A stretch of DNA of 64,000 nt from Perilla frutescens (GCA_026008535.1 BRKX01000003.1:57995001-58059000); one strand, 5' to 3'; positions 34,153-45,653 are shown, numbered from the stretch's first letter. Notes: generated by a model from the sequence alone, not told the origin. Numbers and translations are program-made.

Positions 34153-36036
34153 TCATATTTTCTTCTTGCCCTTTGCCTCAGCCACAGACTTTCCAGCCTT
34201 CTTTCCTTCAGCACCATCATCATCACCAGCGGCGGAAGCGGTAGCAGCATCTCCCCCTTTTTGTGTAGAAAGTGCACTTCGCAGAGCTTGGCGATGTTCA
34301 ACCATAGCATTGGTGAGGACTGTGCTTTGATGGATCATAGAATCCATCTGCTTGATAAAAGAATTTAACACCTGCACAGAAAATGTCACCAAATGTGAAG
34401 ATGCACTAGCTAATTCACTTTCAGATTGTGGAGGAGAGAGAGTTGTCTCTATGCCAACATCCTGATCAACATCTCTGGAGGCAGCTGTGGAGCTTAGAGC
34501 AAGGTTGTAAGGGAGATCCATCACTCGATCATCATTCTCTTTTGGTTTGACAATTGTGATAGTCGATGTTTCAGTTACTATCTTCTTCTTGTTTGGCTTT
34601 ACGCCTTGTTCAACCATTACTGCATAGATGAGGTAGGGAAAAGGAAGGATGCTGGTGTTGTTGGTCTTTGTAGCAGCCTTCATCATATAATCAAAAATAT
34701 AGTCTCCAAGGCTGAAGGGGATCTTAGTGCCAAGCTTAAAGAGCAGAAATGCTTGATCAACAGTGAGGACTGAGGTGTTAGTGGTAGGTAACCAATTACA
34801 CACAATAATCTTGTGTAAAACAGAGTATAAAAATGTAAGCTTAGAAGTGGAAATTTTGTTTGTCCACTTGGTTACCAATCCACCAGTTATAGTCGACACA
34901 ACATTATCAATAAGATCTAGACTAACAACATCATTGTCATTGCCTAGACCCAAGAACTTGTTGATCACCATCGGATTAAACTTAAACACATGATCACGCA
35001 TATACATTTCCCCATATTTGCTCCTTGTTTTATCACCCATATCAAGAGAAACATTGGCATAGAATTCAACAATCACATCAGGCTCACAAGTCGACAAAGT
35101 AGAAACAGATTTCCACAGACTCCTTTCTTTCAAAAATACATCCATGTCATATTTCTTAAAGCTTAAGACATCAATATGTTTCTCAACACGCACAGGACGG
35201 TTGCACATAATTTTGTATTGAGCCTTAGCATGCTTAGAGTAAAAAGTTTTACTAAAAGCAGAAGTAACGTCATGAGGGGAACCTGGTGGATAGACTGGTT
35301 CAGAATCTTCAGACTCATCATCATTTTTGACATTGTCGGACTGAGTAGGGGAGAGAACATCTCGAGCAGTGCCGGAAGAGACAAGATCATGAGAAGAGGT
35401 GTGAGAGGTTGCTTTCTTCACATCCTTAGAAGAAATTTCTTCCTTGATAGCTTCAGGAATCTCCGAAGCAGTTTCTTGTTCAGCATCCACTTCAACATCC
35501 GCAGGGGCTTTAATGGGAGAGTTCTCAGGAAGAATTTCTTCATTATCAGACTCATTTTGTAAAGACCTCACCAGCTTGGTCTCCATCTTCAGAGTTCTCC
35601 TAGCCTTCTTGCTAGTTTCTTCAATCTCTTCCTTTTCAGTGTCTTGAGAACTGTGAAGCCTCTTAGATTTACGAGTTGGCCCGACCTTCTTCTTCTTGCT
35701 GGTAATAGCTTGAATGTGTACCCTAAGATCAGGATCTATGGGGTTTTCTTCTTCTCCTAAGAGTACTCATTGAAGTGGTGTTGGATTTAACACTTGAACC
35801 CCTTCGGGAATTTCAGCTTCCTTCATCGGAGTATCAGTTTGTTCGGTCGGAGGGGATGAGGGCTTTTCCAACTCAGATTTTGCACCTTCCTCACGGACTT
35901 CAGGTGTTACAATGACTGTGGGGGTTGATGTTGAAAATACAGCAGGAACTGAAGTTGAAGATGGAGTGCTCATGGTTTTCTCCAACATTTGTTTCATCAT
36001 TTGAAACATAGCAGCTAAGTCATTAGGATCCGCCAT
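34153..36036 (-). CDS. Third gene of E2, unknown function, one in-frame TGA
   Basis: A single frame of 1884 nt (about 627 codons) interrupted only by TGA at 35767-35769, in the low-complexity part. N-terminus MADPNDLAAMFQMMKQMLEK (possible short amphipathic helix), then about 270 Ser/Pro/Glu/Lys-rich residues, then a folded-looking core from EPVYPPGSPHDVTSAFSKTF through FYANVSLDMGDKTRSKYGEM, INKFLGLGNDND and LHKIIVCNWLPTTNTS to GVKPNKKKI, then a helical stretch (VQVLNSFIKQMDSMIHQSTV) and a basic tail, AEAKGKKKI. It resembles PF20167-type putative plant transposon proteins. No signal peptide or membrane segment. The position matches the env-like gene of Sireviruses, but nothing in the protein shows an envelope function. 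An acceptor-like AAGCTTTTTCAG lies 7 bases before the ATG. Confidence 0.7.
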
Positions 36037-36720
36037 GAATGTTCTGAAAAAGCTTGAGAGAAAACAGAAGAAAGGGACATAGATAAGATGAAGGGAAAAT
36101 GAAATGACTCGGTGGAGAGAGAATGAGTGAGAGATTTGAATTTTAATTCAAGATATGGATGTCAAGATCCCTCAAATCTCGGAACTCCCCAAAACTGTCA
36201 CATCAAGAATAAAAAATTCAAAAATTAAAAAAAATAGTGGATAGGGATAAACGAAGGTGTACTTATCACCAAAGTACAAATTAGAGATATTCATGGGCAC
36301 TCTAAACAAATCTGTCCCTTTGTTTTTAAATAGAATAATAGATAAATAGAATACACTTACATGACAAATATAATTATAGGCAAATACTTTATGAATATTA
36401 ATGTTTTTCTGCATTCTTAGTAACAACATCAGCTACAACATAACCAAACAGTGAATAGATCCAACTATAATGCACTTTATAGAATTATGGGTAATTTATT
36501 CACAAACATAGAAATGAAATTTCAAGTAGCTGATTTTGTTAAATAGAAGCAAAAACACAATAACTTCATTAGGTCAGCTTTGACTTATATTTAAAAGGAA
36601 TGACTAAAAAAATAAATGAAAAACACATACGATAAGCAACTGATGTTGATACAAAGAAATCACATAGAGTTCAACATCAGTAAAAGTGTGAACTAATTAA
36701 ATAAAACACATTCCAAGAGA
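36037..36720 (-). other. Spacer between pol and the third gene of E2
   Basis: Non-coding, AT-rich; it matches the 23654-24338 spacer of E1, with a GA/CT-rich stretch near 36110-36135 and the acceptor-like site at 36043-36054 (minus). Confidence 0.6.
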
Positions 36721-38124
36721 CTTTCTCAAGGCAGAAAATCTCTAGAAATCAAGGGGCTTGGTAAAAATATCTGTTGTTTGATTCTCAGTGGATATGTACT
36801 TGATGTTTATGATCTCCTTTTCCACCAAGTCTCTGATGAAGTGATGTCGAATGTCGATATGCTTAGTGCATGAATGTTGTACAGGGTTCTTGGAAATTTC
36901 AATGGCACTAGCATTATCACACAGCAGGATTAGTGATGAGCTTGTCATGCCATAGTCATTCAACATTTGATTCAGCCATACCAACTGAGCGCAACAACTA
37001 GCAGCTGCAACATATTCCGATTCAGCTGTTGACAAGGAGATACAATTTTGTTTCTTGCTTGACCAAGAAACCATATTGTTCCCCAAAATGAAGCAACCAC
37101 CACTTGTGCTCTTTCTATCATCAACATCACTTGCCCAGTCTGAATCACTATATCCAATAAGGCTGGTGTTTGTATCTTTACAATACCTGATTCCAAAGTT
37201 AACTGTACCAGCAACATATCGAATTATTCTTTTGACAGCTTTCAAGTGAGATTCCTTGGGTTGAGCTTGGTATCTAGCACATACTCCAACACTGAACATG
37301 ATGTCAGGTCTGCTGGCGGTCAAGTAGAGAAAGCTTTCAATCATTTCTCTGTACATCGTTGGGTCAACATTGCCTCCAACATCGTCTTTGCTTAGTTTTT
37401 CAGAGGATCCCATTGGTGTCTTTATAGGCTTTGAAGCTTCAAGCCCAAAGCGCTTGATTAGAGTTTTGGCATACTTGCTTTGGGATATGAAAATCTCATC
37501 TTTGTCTTGCTTAATTTGGAGACCAAGGAAGTAGGCCAATTCACCGACCATGCTCATCTCAAATGTGTTGCACATTGCATCAACAAACTCCCTGAGGAGA
37601 TTAGAACAAGTGGATCCAAACACAATATCATCAACATAGATTTGTGCAACAGTGATATGTTTGTGGATCATTTTGATAAACAATGTTTTATCAACCACGC
37701 CTCTTGTAAAACCAAAGTCAATTAAAAACTCGGTAAGACGAGCATACCAAGCTCTAGGAGCTTGTTTCAGTCCATACAAGGCCTTGTATAGTTTCAGCAC
37801 ATGGTTTGGTTTTTCATGACATTCAAAGCTTTTTGGTTGTTCAATATAGGCTTCCTCATTCAAAATGCCATTCAGGAATGCGCTTTTGACATCCATTTGA
37901 TGCAATGTAAACCCAATGTGGTAAGCAATGGCAAGTAGGAGACGGATAGACTCTATTCTAGCAACAGGAGCGAATGTTTCATCATAGTCTATTCCTTCTA
38001 CTTGTGTATAACCTTGTGCCACTAGCCTGGCTTTGTTCCTAACCACATTCCCAGACTCATCAGTTTTGTTCTTAAATATCCATTTAGTTCCAATTACATT
38101 TCTTCTGATCATCATCTTCAACAT
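36721..38124 (-). CDS. E2 reverse transcriptase and RNase H
   Basis: A 460-codon open frame: NVIGTKWIFKNKTDESGNVV, LHQMDVKSAFLNGILNEEAY, LYGLKQAPRAWYARL, AQIYVDDIVFGSTCSN (catalytic DD), EMSMVGELAYFLGLQIKQD, SDSDWASDVDDRKSTSGG, SLSTAESEYVAAAS and HIDIRHHFIRDLVEK. It stops at TAG (36742) where E1 has AAG, about 15 codons before the normal end. The N-terminus is fused by a deletion to gag codons (MLKMMIRRN is the junction), so no genuine start of pol is left. Confidence 0.88.
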
Positions 38125-38945
38125 TGCTGCCTGTAGACATGTTTGGGTTGTTCTCCTTTACAAATTTCACAACATTGTGATTTGAGGAAGTCATGGAAAC
38201 TTTGTTTAAGAATTCCAGTCCAGCTCTGTCTGTCTGTCCCAATGTTAAGGCTTCATTTAGGACATTCGTTCCTTGATTCCATTTCTGAAACGTTCTTGAG
38301 GTGCTCTCCACTTCCTTCTTTAGTTTAGTGATTTCAGCATCACTCCTGGTAAGTCTAATTTCCAGTCACATAATCTTCTCTCTAAGACACCGATTTTCTT
38401 CCAAATGAAATTTCAGTTCTTTGGATTGAGCTGTCCATTGACTGCAAATTTCATTCACAACATCACTGAGTTCTTCAAGAGAGGCAAAGGGGCGTTCTTC
38501 CTGTGGATTAACCTCTCTGATCTCAAAAGTATGATTAAACTCATCCAGTAGAGTCATTTCATACCAATTAGTAGTGTTGGGAGAGATGTCAGTGACTTCA
38601 TCTTCAACATCTGGGAGAACCTCATCTTCAATTTCACATTCTTCAATGTCCAGACCATCAAGTTCATTAATACCATTCAAGGCATCAATAATCCGGTCGT
38701 TTTCCTTCATGACATTGATGAACAACACTCTCTGATCTGAATCATTTTCAGTATCAGACTCATCACTGAGAACAACATTAAAATTATTTCTTTGTCTTCT
38801 TCATGCTGTTGGACATTCATTTGAATAATGTCCATACCCAGAGCATGCTCTACATTGAACTGAATAAATATCTTTCTCAGTGTCAGCGACTTCCTTCTTG
38901 ACATTTGATCTTCCAGAATTTGATGTTGATGAGGATAGAGAGTCA
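38125..38945 (-). pseudogene. E2 gag, middle and C-terminal part, frameshifted
   Basis: Segments in shifted frames: the first zinc knuckle region (EHALGMDIIQ frame, 38946-38707), the acidic region (38728-38366, with EDEVLPDVEDEVTDISP and QWTAQSKELKFHLEEN), then NEALTLGQTDRAGLEFLNK (38311-38084). It is collinear with E1 19570-20275 up to the deletion near 38100. The second zinc knuckle, protease and integrase are missing. Confidence 0.8.
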
Positions 38946-39785
38946 AACAGCCGTCGAGGTTTGATATTTGGGGGGCTTTTTCTTCATGGAACGAACCAGT
39001 GAGTTGAACTTCTTTGTCAGTAATGCAGCACTTAGATTCTCTTCCTCATTGATTTCCTGAAGACTGTCAACATCATCATGAACATCAGATGACACAGTTG
39101 TTGTCTGGAGAGCAATTCCCTTTGAGGTTGAGTTTGCTTTCTGATTTTGCAGATTAATCTCAAATGTTAACAAGATGCTGACCGCTTCACTCATACTCAT
39201 GGTTCCAACATCGTGTGCTTCTTCGATTGCAGAAATTTTTATATTGAATCTTTCAAGTAGAGTTCGAAGCAACTTGCTCACCATGTTCTCATTAGAAATT
39301 GGACTTCCAAGAGCGGTAGATTGGTTTGAGATCTCACATAATTTTTCAGCATAAGATAAAATAGTTTCATCTTCAAACATGCGCAAATTTTCAAATTTTG
39401 ATGTGAGTAACCTCAGTTTGGTCTTCCTTACACTGGCAGACCCTTCATAATGTTCCTGAAGAATGGTCCATGCTTGATATGCAGTAACACAATTGCAAAT
39501 CATCTTGAAACATGGAACATCGACAAAAACAAAAATTGCATTCAGAGCGCGAGCATTAAAATTTGAGATAATTCTCTTAGCATTTGTCCATTGAGATTCC
39601 GGAGTTAACACAAAATCTCCATTTGGACCTTCCATCCGAGGAGGGCTCCATTCTTCAATAACTGCCATCCATGCTCTTTCATTGATATATTTGATGTAGA
39701 TTTTCATTCGAGATTTCCACATGACATAGTTACCACCATTGCTATCTAGAGCAGGAGGACGACATTGATTGATTTGAATATCCAT
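38943..39785 (-). CDS. E2 gag, N-terminal part
   Basis: Open from the ATG at 39785 (MDIQINQCRPPALDSNGGNY) for 280 codons: WKSRMKIYIKYINERAWMAV, AYQAWTILQEHYEGSASVRK, SKFENLRMFEDETILSYAEK. Compared with E1 it still has Trp where E1 has TGA. It leaves frame at KKPPKYQTSTAV because of one extra A in an A-run (GAAGAAAAAGCCCCCC against GAAGAAAAGCCCCCC in E1). Confidence 0.88.
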   Translation of the reverse strand: MDIQINQCRPPALDSNGGNYVMWKSRMKIYIKYINERAWMAVIEEWSPPRMEGPNGDFVLTPESQWTNAKRIISNFNARALNAIFVFVDVPCFKMICNCVTAYQAWTILQEHYEGSASVRKTKLRLLTSKFENLRMFEDETILSYAEKLCEISNQSTALGSPISNENMVSKLLRTLLERFNIKISAIEEAHDVGTMSMSEAVSILLTFEINLQNQKANSTSKGIALQTTTVSSDVHDDVDSLQEINEEENLSAALLTKKFNSLVRSMKKKPPKYQTSTAV

Positions 39786-39833
39786 CACAGATTTCAAGCA
39801 ACACCGGATCGAGTACTTAGTGTGTCAAGTACC

Positions 39834-39847
39834 GGCTCTTGATGCCA
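39834..39847 (-). other. Primer binding site of E2
   Basis: Minus strand TGGCATCAAGAGCC, identical to E1 and 2 bases from the LTR. Confidence 0.85.
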
Positions 39848-39849
39848 CT

Positions 39850-40913
39850 TGTTAGAATTTGTTACCTTAAACAATGTGAATTACGGATGTAAATTGCAAA
39901 GTTAAATATAATGTTGAAGCTAGTGTTACCACATTGCCTTCAACATGCAGCGAAAACGTAAATAGCACTTTGCACAAAACAAGTTTTAAATCACACCCCT
40001 TACGGTGTGTGATTGCCTCAAGGCGAAATTCACTATCACAAGTGAAATACAAAAAACAATGCTGATGTTGTCTCGGTTCACTCCCTTGACAACACTGCAT
40101 AAAACATACAGAGGACTATCCTAGCTTCACTCACTCGAATAATCACTCAAAAACAAACCTATCTAAACACTTAGATAGATTACAACAAGTCACTCTAAAT
40201 CCTAGACTTCTCAAAGTTGACTATCTAACCTACACACACAACTGGAATGAAAGTCTCCAGCTGATTGGGACGCTAGGCAGATGTCGAGGAAGATGTCTTG
40301 GATTTTAGAGATGACACTAGATGCAAGATTCAGAGCTTCTCACAAACCACGGTGATAACCTGCTTGCATAAATGACTTTAAGGTCTAAGGAGACCTTAAA
40401 TACTTCCTCCATCTCGGCTAGGTAGTTTCTCCACGATCCTTGATGAGTTGGATGCAAAACTATCGCCTTCCACTACTCTTGTTGAACTGGACTCGAGATA
40501 ACCATCCTCTGCACTGCATGGCACACGTTCTTCAACATCATGTAACAATGGCGGTTACTCCAGCTACCCACGTTCTCTGTAACGGTTAGTGTCAAAGATG
40601 AAGTGGGGAATATCACGTCCCTTGAAACTCGGAACAGATTCTGACCTAATCAAAATCAAGCATAATCCACGTTTTAATTCGAAATAAAATATCTAATAAA
40701 TCCCTTAAATTGTGGAAAATGATATGTGACAAAAATCACAATTTATTAAGATTAATTTAAAATAAATTAATCTAAAATATTAGAAAAGGATAAGGTTAGA
40801 GATCCGAGTGTTATACTCGGTGTGAGGAGAATGACGGACAACATTAGATATGACATTGATCGCGATGTTATCAGCAAAGTGATAACATCATCTGGAACAC
40901 GTCATACTTAACA
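39850..40913 (-). repeat. 5' LTR of E2
   Basis: TGTTAGAATTTGTTACCTT ... CACGTCATACTTAACA on the plus strand, followed by ACACC. Same family as the E1 LTRs. Confidence 0.92.
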
Positions 40914-40918
40914 ACACC

Positions 40919-42016
40919 TTTATCACTTTTGGGATCAAATTTGAACAAATAATCCCTATCATTCAAAATGTAGCAAACAGAACCGAAAACATGTAGGTAT
41001 TTAAGGTTGGGTTTTTTACCATTTAGAATTTCATATGACGTCATAGTGGTTCCGGTTCTTAAGTTTACACGATTACTTACATAGCATGCAGTGTTTAAAG
41101 CTTCAGCCCATAAACGTTTGGACAACTTCTTAGAATGCAACATGACAGTGGCCATCTCTTGCAGAGTTCTATTCTTCCTTTCGGCCACTCCGTTTTGCTG
41201 GGGTGTTTTAAGAGCAGAATATTCATGATGAATGCCTTCTTTTATGCAAAAGTTTAGGAGTTGAAGATTTTCAAACTCTCTACCATGGTCAGATCTAATT
41301 CTTTTAACGCAAGAATGATAGAAGTTTCTAACCTTAGTATATAATTCTAAGAAAGCATCATAGGTTTCACCTTTGTCACTTAGAAATTTTACCCAAGTGT
41401 ACCTAGAGAGGTCATCGACAATCACAAAGGAATACCATTTACCTCCAAGGCTTTCTACTTCAGCTGGCCCCATAAGGTCCATGTGAAGCAATTCAAAGCA
41501 GCTTTGAGTAGCAAAAGGTCTCTCTGAAGTTGTCACAACTGGATGTGAGGATTTTACTTGCTTTCCTTTTTGACAATCTCCACACAGATTTGGATTTGAG
41601 ACGTTCAGCTTTGGCACTCCAAGAACAGCATTGAGTCTCTAAAGATTCTCCATGTTGTGAAAATTGGTATGCCCCAATTTTTGATGCCAAAGCTGTACAT
41701 CATTTACCTGCGCACTCAAACAACTTTTTCTTTTAGTTTCATAAATGTTATTAGAAGATCTTACCCTAAAGATCACATGTTTGCCTTCATTGTCTACCAT
41801 AGTACAGCTTTGCTTATCAAAGATGACAGTGAAGTTGTCATCACAGATCTGGCTGATACTGATGAGGTTTGCTGTAAGACCTTGAACGTGTGATACATTG
41901 GCCAGCTTTGGAAGTCCAAGACTGTTCAAGATTCCATGTCCTACAATTTTGCCGTCCGTTCCTCCCCCGAAGGTAACTTCGCTGCCATTGATCTTCTAGT
42001 AGTTAGATAGATAACA
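40919..42016 (-). pseudogene. E3 protease end and integrase
   Basis: Minus strand after the protease motif: VTFGGGTDGKIVGHGILNS, LTANLISISQICDDNF, WHQKLGHTNFHNMENL, then CGDCQKGKQVKSSH, LLHMDLMGPAEVESLGG, IRSDHGREFENLQLL and TPQQNGVAERKNRTLQEMA (integrase DDE). It ends at FKFDPKSDKGV, where E2 is inserted. Stops: TAA and TAG just after HMTGS (42017 and about 41987) and TAG at 41639; the two TAGs sit where Gln is expected. Confidence 0.9.
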
Positions 42017-43972
42017 TTAAGATCCAGTCATGTGACGAGAGCACCCGCTGTCAAAGTACCAAGTTGTTGAATCATCAGCTACTGATGCAGTGAAGACAAC
42101 TTTACAGGTGTCTTTAGAGACAGCTTTAGGTTTCCAAACCAAATTACTGGTTCTGTCACCTTTGACTGAAAAACCTGATTTTGAGGTTTGTGTCCTCAAA
42201 TGGATCTCATTTTTATGTTCTTGCAAAAACCTATGGCAGAAAGGTTTTATGTACCCAGGGAGAAAACAATAGTGACAAACAAATCTCCTACGCTTCTTAC
42301 TTACTGATAAGGTGGGATGTGCATCTTGAGCTTTCACAAAAGGTTTGCCATTGGTGGACATGATTTGAGTAAAGGCAGTCTTTACAGTTTTGTCATAACC
42401 TATGCCATGAGAAGTTACCTGAGTTTGAGTAAGAACTTCATCAAGTTTGGAAGTACCCGTGTTGAGCTTTTTGAAAGTTTCCTTAGCAAGATTGAGTTGA
42501 ATCCTCATATTATCAATCTCTGCATCTTTCTTTGTCAACATTACTTCCAACTTTGCAAGGGACGCCTTCTGACTAGTGGATTCCTCATTGAGTGACTCAA
42601 TTTCCTTACACTGTTTGATCCACTTAGCATACAACTCCTTGTAGAGTTCCTGCAACTTTATTAGCAACTCCAGAGTTTCTTCCTCAGTAACTTCTTCTTC
42701 CTCATCTGCAGTAGTTATTACAGTATTGAAACAGAAAAGAGTTTCATAATAGGACTCATCATACCTGTCAGAAGTTATCTCAACTTCTGTGAGCTTTGAA
42801 TTAACCATTTCAGAACATACTGCAGTTAAGGCTGCATGTTCGTTGGTTGCGTCATCTGAGATTTCTTCCACAAATATTTCTGAAGTGTCCAGCTCACTGT
42901 CGCTAAGAGATAGGAATGTGACAGGCTTTCCAAGTTTTCTAAAAGTGTTGGCACATTCGTTAGCAAAGTGCCCATAGCCTTTGCACTCATAGCATTGAAC
43001 AGTGGAGAAATCTTTCACTTTCTTTGGTCTAAAGTGATCTGATGCAGCACACTTCATGATCTTAGGTTCTTTTCCAGGTGAGTTCATTTTTTCATAAATA
43101 ACCAAAGGTCCAGACGAGTCATAACGAGGCTTGCGTTGTTCAACACCTCCCTTCTGTTGTTTTCCTCGATTAGCTCGGATGAGGATGTTTAGTCTTCTGG
43201 TGAGAAGAGCATAATCCGGATTCTTTTCACAGATCTCTTCAAGATCCTCATCCTCTTCTTCATCATAAGCTGAGGTTAACCTTGAAGTTGACCCAGTTGT
43301 CAAGGCAATTCCCTTTTTCTTTGATCCACCTTTCTCATTCATTTCCATTTCATAGGTCTTCAGGTCATTCATCAGTTTTGTGAAGTCCATACTTCCAGTA
43401 GTCGATGCCGTGTCAATAGCAACAACCTTCATATCAAAGCGTGGGGTTAGAGTTCTCAAAGCTTTAGAAACTAACCTCTTGTTAGTGATCGGATCACCAA
43501 GATCAGTACACTCGTTTGCAATCTCAAGCAATTTGTTGCAATATTCTCCAACAGTTTCATCTTCCCACATGTTCATGTTCTCAAATTTTGTGGTGAGAAT
43601 GCGATGTCTTGATTCTTTAATTCCAACATCTCCTTCGCAATGTTGCTGAAGAATATCCCACGCTTCTTTGGTCGACTCACAATTTCTTATGAGTTTGAAC
43701 ATCTGAATATCCAAGGAAGACTGAATTGCGTTGAGTGCCTTGTCATTGAAGGTAGCATCTTCGTTTTGTGACCTTGTCCATTCTTCTGGAGGAGTACGTA
43801 TTGTATCCCCTTCGGCATCTACGGTCTTAGGATGCGTCCATGCCTTTTGAACAGCATTCCATGCTCTTGCATCAATGGATTTTAAGCATGCTCTCATTTG
43901 AACTTTCCAAAAGGAATAGTTCATGCCATCGAGAATAGGAGGTTTGTTGAACAGCGGGTTTGTGCAATCCAT
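42017..43972 (-). CDS. E3 gag and start of protease, long open frame
   Basis: Open for about 650 codons from the ATG at 43972 (MDCTNPLFNKPPILDGMNYS). Motifs: FWKVQMRACLKSIDARAW, KEAWDILQQHCEGDVGI, TTKFENMNMWEDETVGEY; first zinc knuckle CYECKGYGHFANEC; coiled-coil-like region (KLEVMLTKKDAEIDNMRIQL); second knuckle CHYCFLPGYIKPFC, in which the zinc-binding His is replaced by Tyr; protease WYFDSGCSRHMTGS at the end. Gag and pol appear to share one frame, the usual copia layout. This is the best-preserved gag in the window, but the frame closes at 42017 just after the protease active site. Confidence 0.9.
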   Translation of the reverse strand: MDCTNPLFNKPPILDGMNYSFWKVQMRACLKSIDARAWNAVQKAWTHPKTVDAEGDTIRTPPEEWTRSQNEDATFNDKALNAIQSSLDIQMFKLIRNCESTKEAWDILQQHCEGDVGIKESRHRILTTKFENMNMWEDETVGEYCNKLLEIANECTDLGDPITNKRLVSKALRTLTPRFDMKVVAIDTASTTGSMDFTKLMNDLKTYEMEMNEKGGSKKKGIALTTGSTSRLTSAYDEEEDEDLEEICEKNPDYALLTRRLNILIRANRGKQQKGGVEQRKPRYDSSGPLVIYEKMNSPGKEPKIMKCAASDHFRPKKVKDFSTVQCYECKGYGHFANECANTFRKLGKPVTFLSLSDSELDTSEIFVEEISDDATNEHAALTAVCSEMVNSKLTEVEITSDRYDESYYETLFCFNTVITTADEEEEVTEEETLELLIKLQELYKELYAKWIKQCKEIESLNEESTSQKASLAKLEVMLTKKDAEIDNMRIQLNLAKETFKKLNTGTSKLDEVLTQTQVTSHGIGYDKTVKTAFTQIMSTNGKPFVKAQDAHPTLSVSKKRRRFVCHYCFLPGYIKPFCHRFLQEHKNEIHLRTQTSKSGFSVKGDRTSNLVWKPKAVSKDTCKVVFTASVADDSTTWYFDSGCSRHMTGS

Positions 43973-44016
43973 TGTACTCACGAAAACAGGATCACCACTT
44001 AGTGTGTCAAGTGTTC

Positions 44017-44030
44017 GCTCTTGATGCCAA
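44017..44030 (-). other. Primer binding site of E3
   Basis: Minus strand TTGGCATCAAGAGC next to the LTR. Confidence 0.85.
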
Positions 44031-44031
44031 T

Positions 44032-44641
44032 TGAAGAAACCGAACTCTCGGTTCTGACAGAGTTGTGATCAAAGTTGTATCTAAAGTTGAGACAACTTTG
44101 AACATGCAGCGGAATATAGAAACAAACAATGGATTGAAAAATTTCACGAGATTATATTTCTATAATCTCGCAAAGTGCCTCAGGGCGAAATATTCACTAT
44201 ATGAGTTTGTGAATTACAAAAACACTACAAGCAAACTCTTACTAAACTTAAGACACTTTATCTCTTCCTTCGCAGAAGGTTGTGACTAAAGTTGTCTTAA
44301 CTAACACTTGTAGAAAACTAATATCTCTCAATACAGATCTGAAAATATTTCTAAGAATTCGTTACCTTAACTCTATACAAATGACTCCTATTTATACAAA
44401 CTGATTACTTGATCTCTACTCCAAATAACCGAACCATCACTCCATGATCTTTTCTTCCTTGACTTGTGCCGCACACCCACAACTTCCTCAACAAACATTA
44501 TCTTGACTCCATCAATCTTTAAACTGGTTAACCACAACAGATTTCCTAGAATATCTCAACCGACTATCTTCCTGCACAAGCAAATAAAGAAAGACAAAAC
44601 AAAACATATCCAAACTAATAACAAACCAACCGGTTTCAACA
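44032..44641 (-). repeat. 5' LTR of E3
   Basis: TGAAGAAACCGAACTCTCGG ... CCGGTTTCAACA on the plus strand, then CGAGA. Confidence 0.92.
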
Positions 44642-44646
44642 CGAGA

Positions 44647-45653
44647 TAAAATCTATGTCTTTAACCCCATGCTTATCAACAAATTATTGGGTCTGGGTAA
44701 TGATTCTGATGTTGTTAGCCTAGATTTAATTGTTGATGTTGTTGGGACTGTTACTAGTGGTCTGGTGACTAAGTAGACTAACAAAATTTCGACTTCTAAG
44801 CTCACATTTTTCTACTATGTTTTACACAAATTGATTGTGTAATTGATTACCCACCACCAATACCTCAGTCCTCACTGTTGATCAAGCCATCTTGCTCTTT
44901 AAACTTGGTACAAAAATCCCCTTCAATCTCGGAGAATACATTTTTGATTGCATGTTGAAGTCGGCTACAAAGACAAACACCGCCAGCATTTTACCATTTC
45001 CTTGTCTCATCTATGACCTCCTAGTTGACCAAGGTGTGAAGCCAAATAAGAAGAAGATAGTTACTGAAACTGCAACTATCTCCATCATCAAGCCCAAAGG
45101 GAATGAAGATCGTGTGATCGATCTCCCTTATACCTTCGGTCGAAGTTCAACAGCCGCTTCAAGGGATGTCGGCCAGGATGTTGCTGCAGATTGTGCAATC
45201 TCTCCTTCTATTTCAGGAAGTGATATAGCAAGTGCTTCCTCGCACTTGACGATAATTTCTGTGCAGGTTTTAAATTCCTATGTTTCACAGATAGATTCAT
45301 TGATTCATCAAAGCACAGTGCTCACCAATGCAATGGTTGAGCTTCGTCAAGCACTTCGGAGAACTCTTTCTACACAAAAAGGGGGAGTAGATATCGCTGC
45401 TGCTGGTAATGTTGTTGGTGATGATGGTGCTGAAGGGGAGAAGGTCGGAAAGTCCGTGGCTAAGGCAAAGGGAAGAAGAAAATGTGATATTGTCTTTACC
45501 AAAAACAATTTTAGTTCAAGTTTATGTATTGTGCTGGACACAATCTTGTTTTGTATTATGCTGGACACAATCTTGTTTTGGATGTGTTTACATTCTTGTT
45601 TATTTTTGTTTGTGCGCTTGACACATACTTTTTGTTTAATGATGTTTTGTTAG
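44647..45653 (+). pseudogene. Third gene of E1, second part
   Basis: Continues the reading cut at 25459: INKLLGLGNDSDVVSLDLIV, a stop at TK*TNK near 44775, a frameshift near 44840-44880, then LLFKLGTKIPFNLGEYIFDC, GVKPNKKKIVTETATISI and VQVLNSYVSQIDSLIHQSTV. Near the end one base is lost relative to E2, so the frame misses the stop and runs into a hydrophobic tail made of two copies of CTGGACACAATCTTGTTTTG; this tail is probably an artefact of the frameshift. Confidence 0.8.

Larger units (their letters stand above)
32364..40913 (-). mobile_element. E2: copia LTR retrotransposon, E1 family, 8.55 kb, lacks protease and integrase
   Basis: Two 1064-bp LTRs (32364-33427 and 39850-40913), target duplication ACACC (32359-32363 and 40914-40918), all genes on the minus strand. 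It is shorter than E1 by about 1.95 kb because the segment from the second gag zinc knuckle to the start of reverse transcriptase is deleted. The remaining genes are the best preserved in the stack. Lacking protease and integrase, it could only have moved with proteins from a relative, unless the deletion arose after insertion. Confidence 0.92.
25460..44641 (-). mobile_element. E3: copia LTR retrotransposon, second family, about 9.3 kb without insertions
   Basis: Two 610-bp LTRs (25460-26069 and 44032-44641), target duplication CGAGA (25455-25459 and 44642-44646), primer binding site, gag, pol and a third gene, all on the minus strand. E2 splits its integrase region and a 1.36-kb element splits its reverse transcriptase. 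The gag shares the overall plan of E1 but has a different sequence, so it is a related but separate family. Confidence 0.92.
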
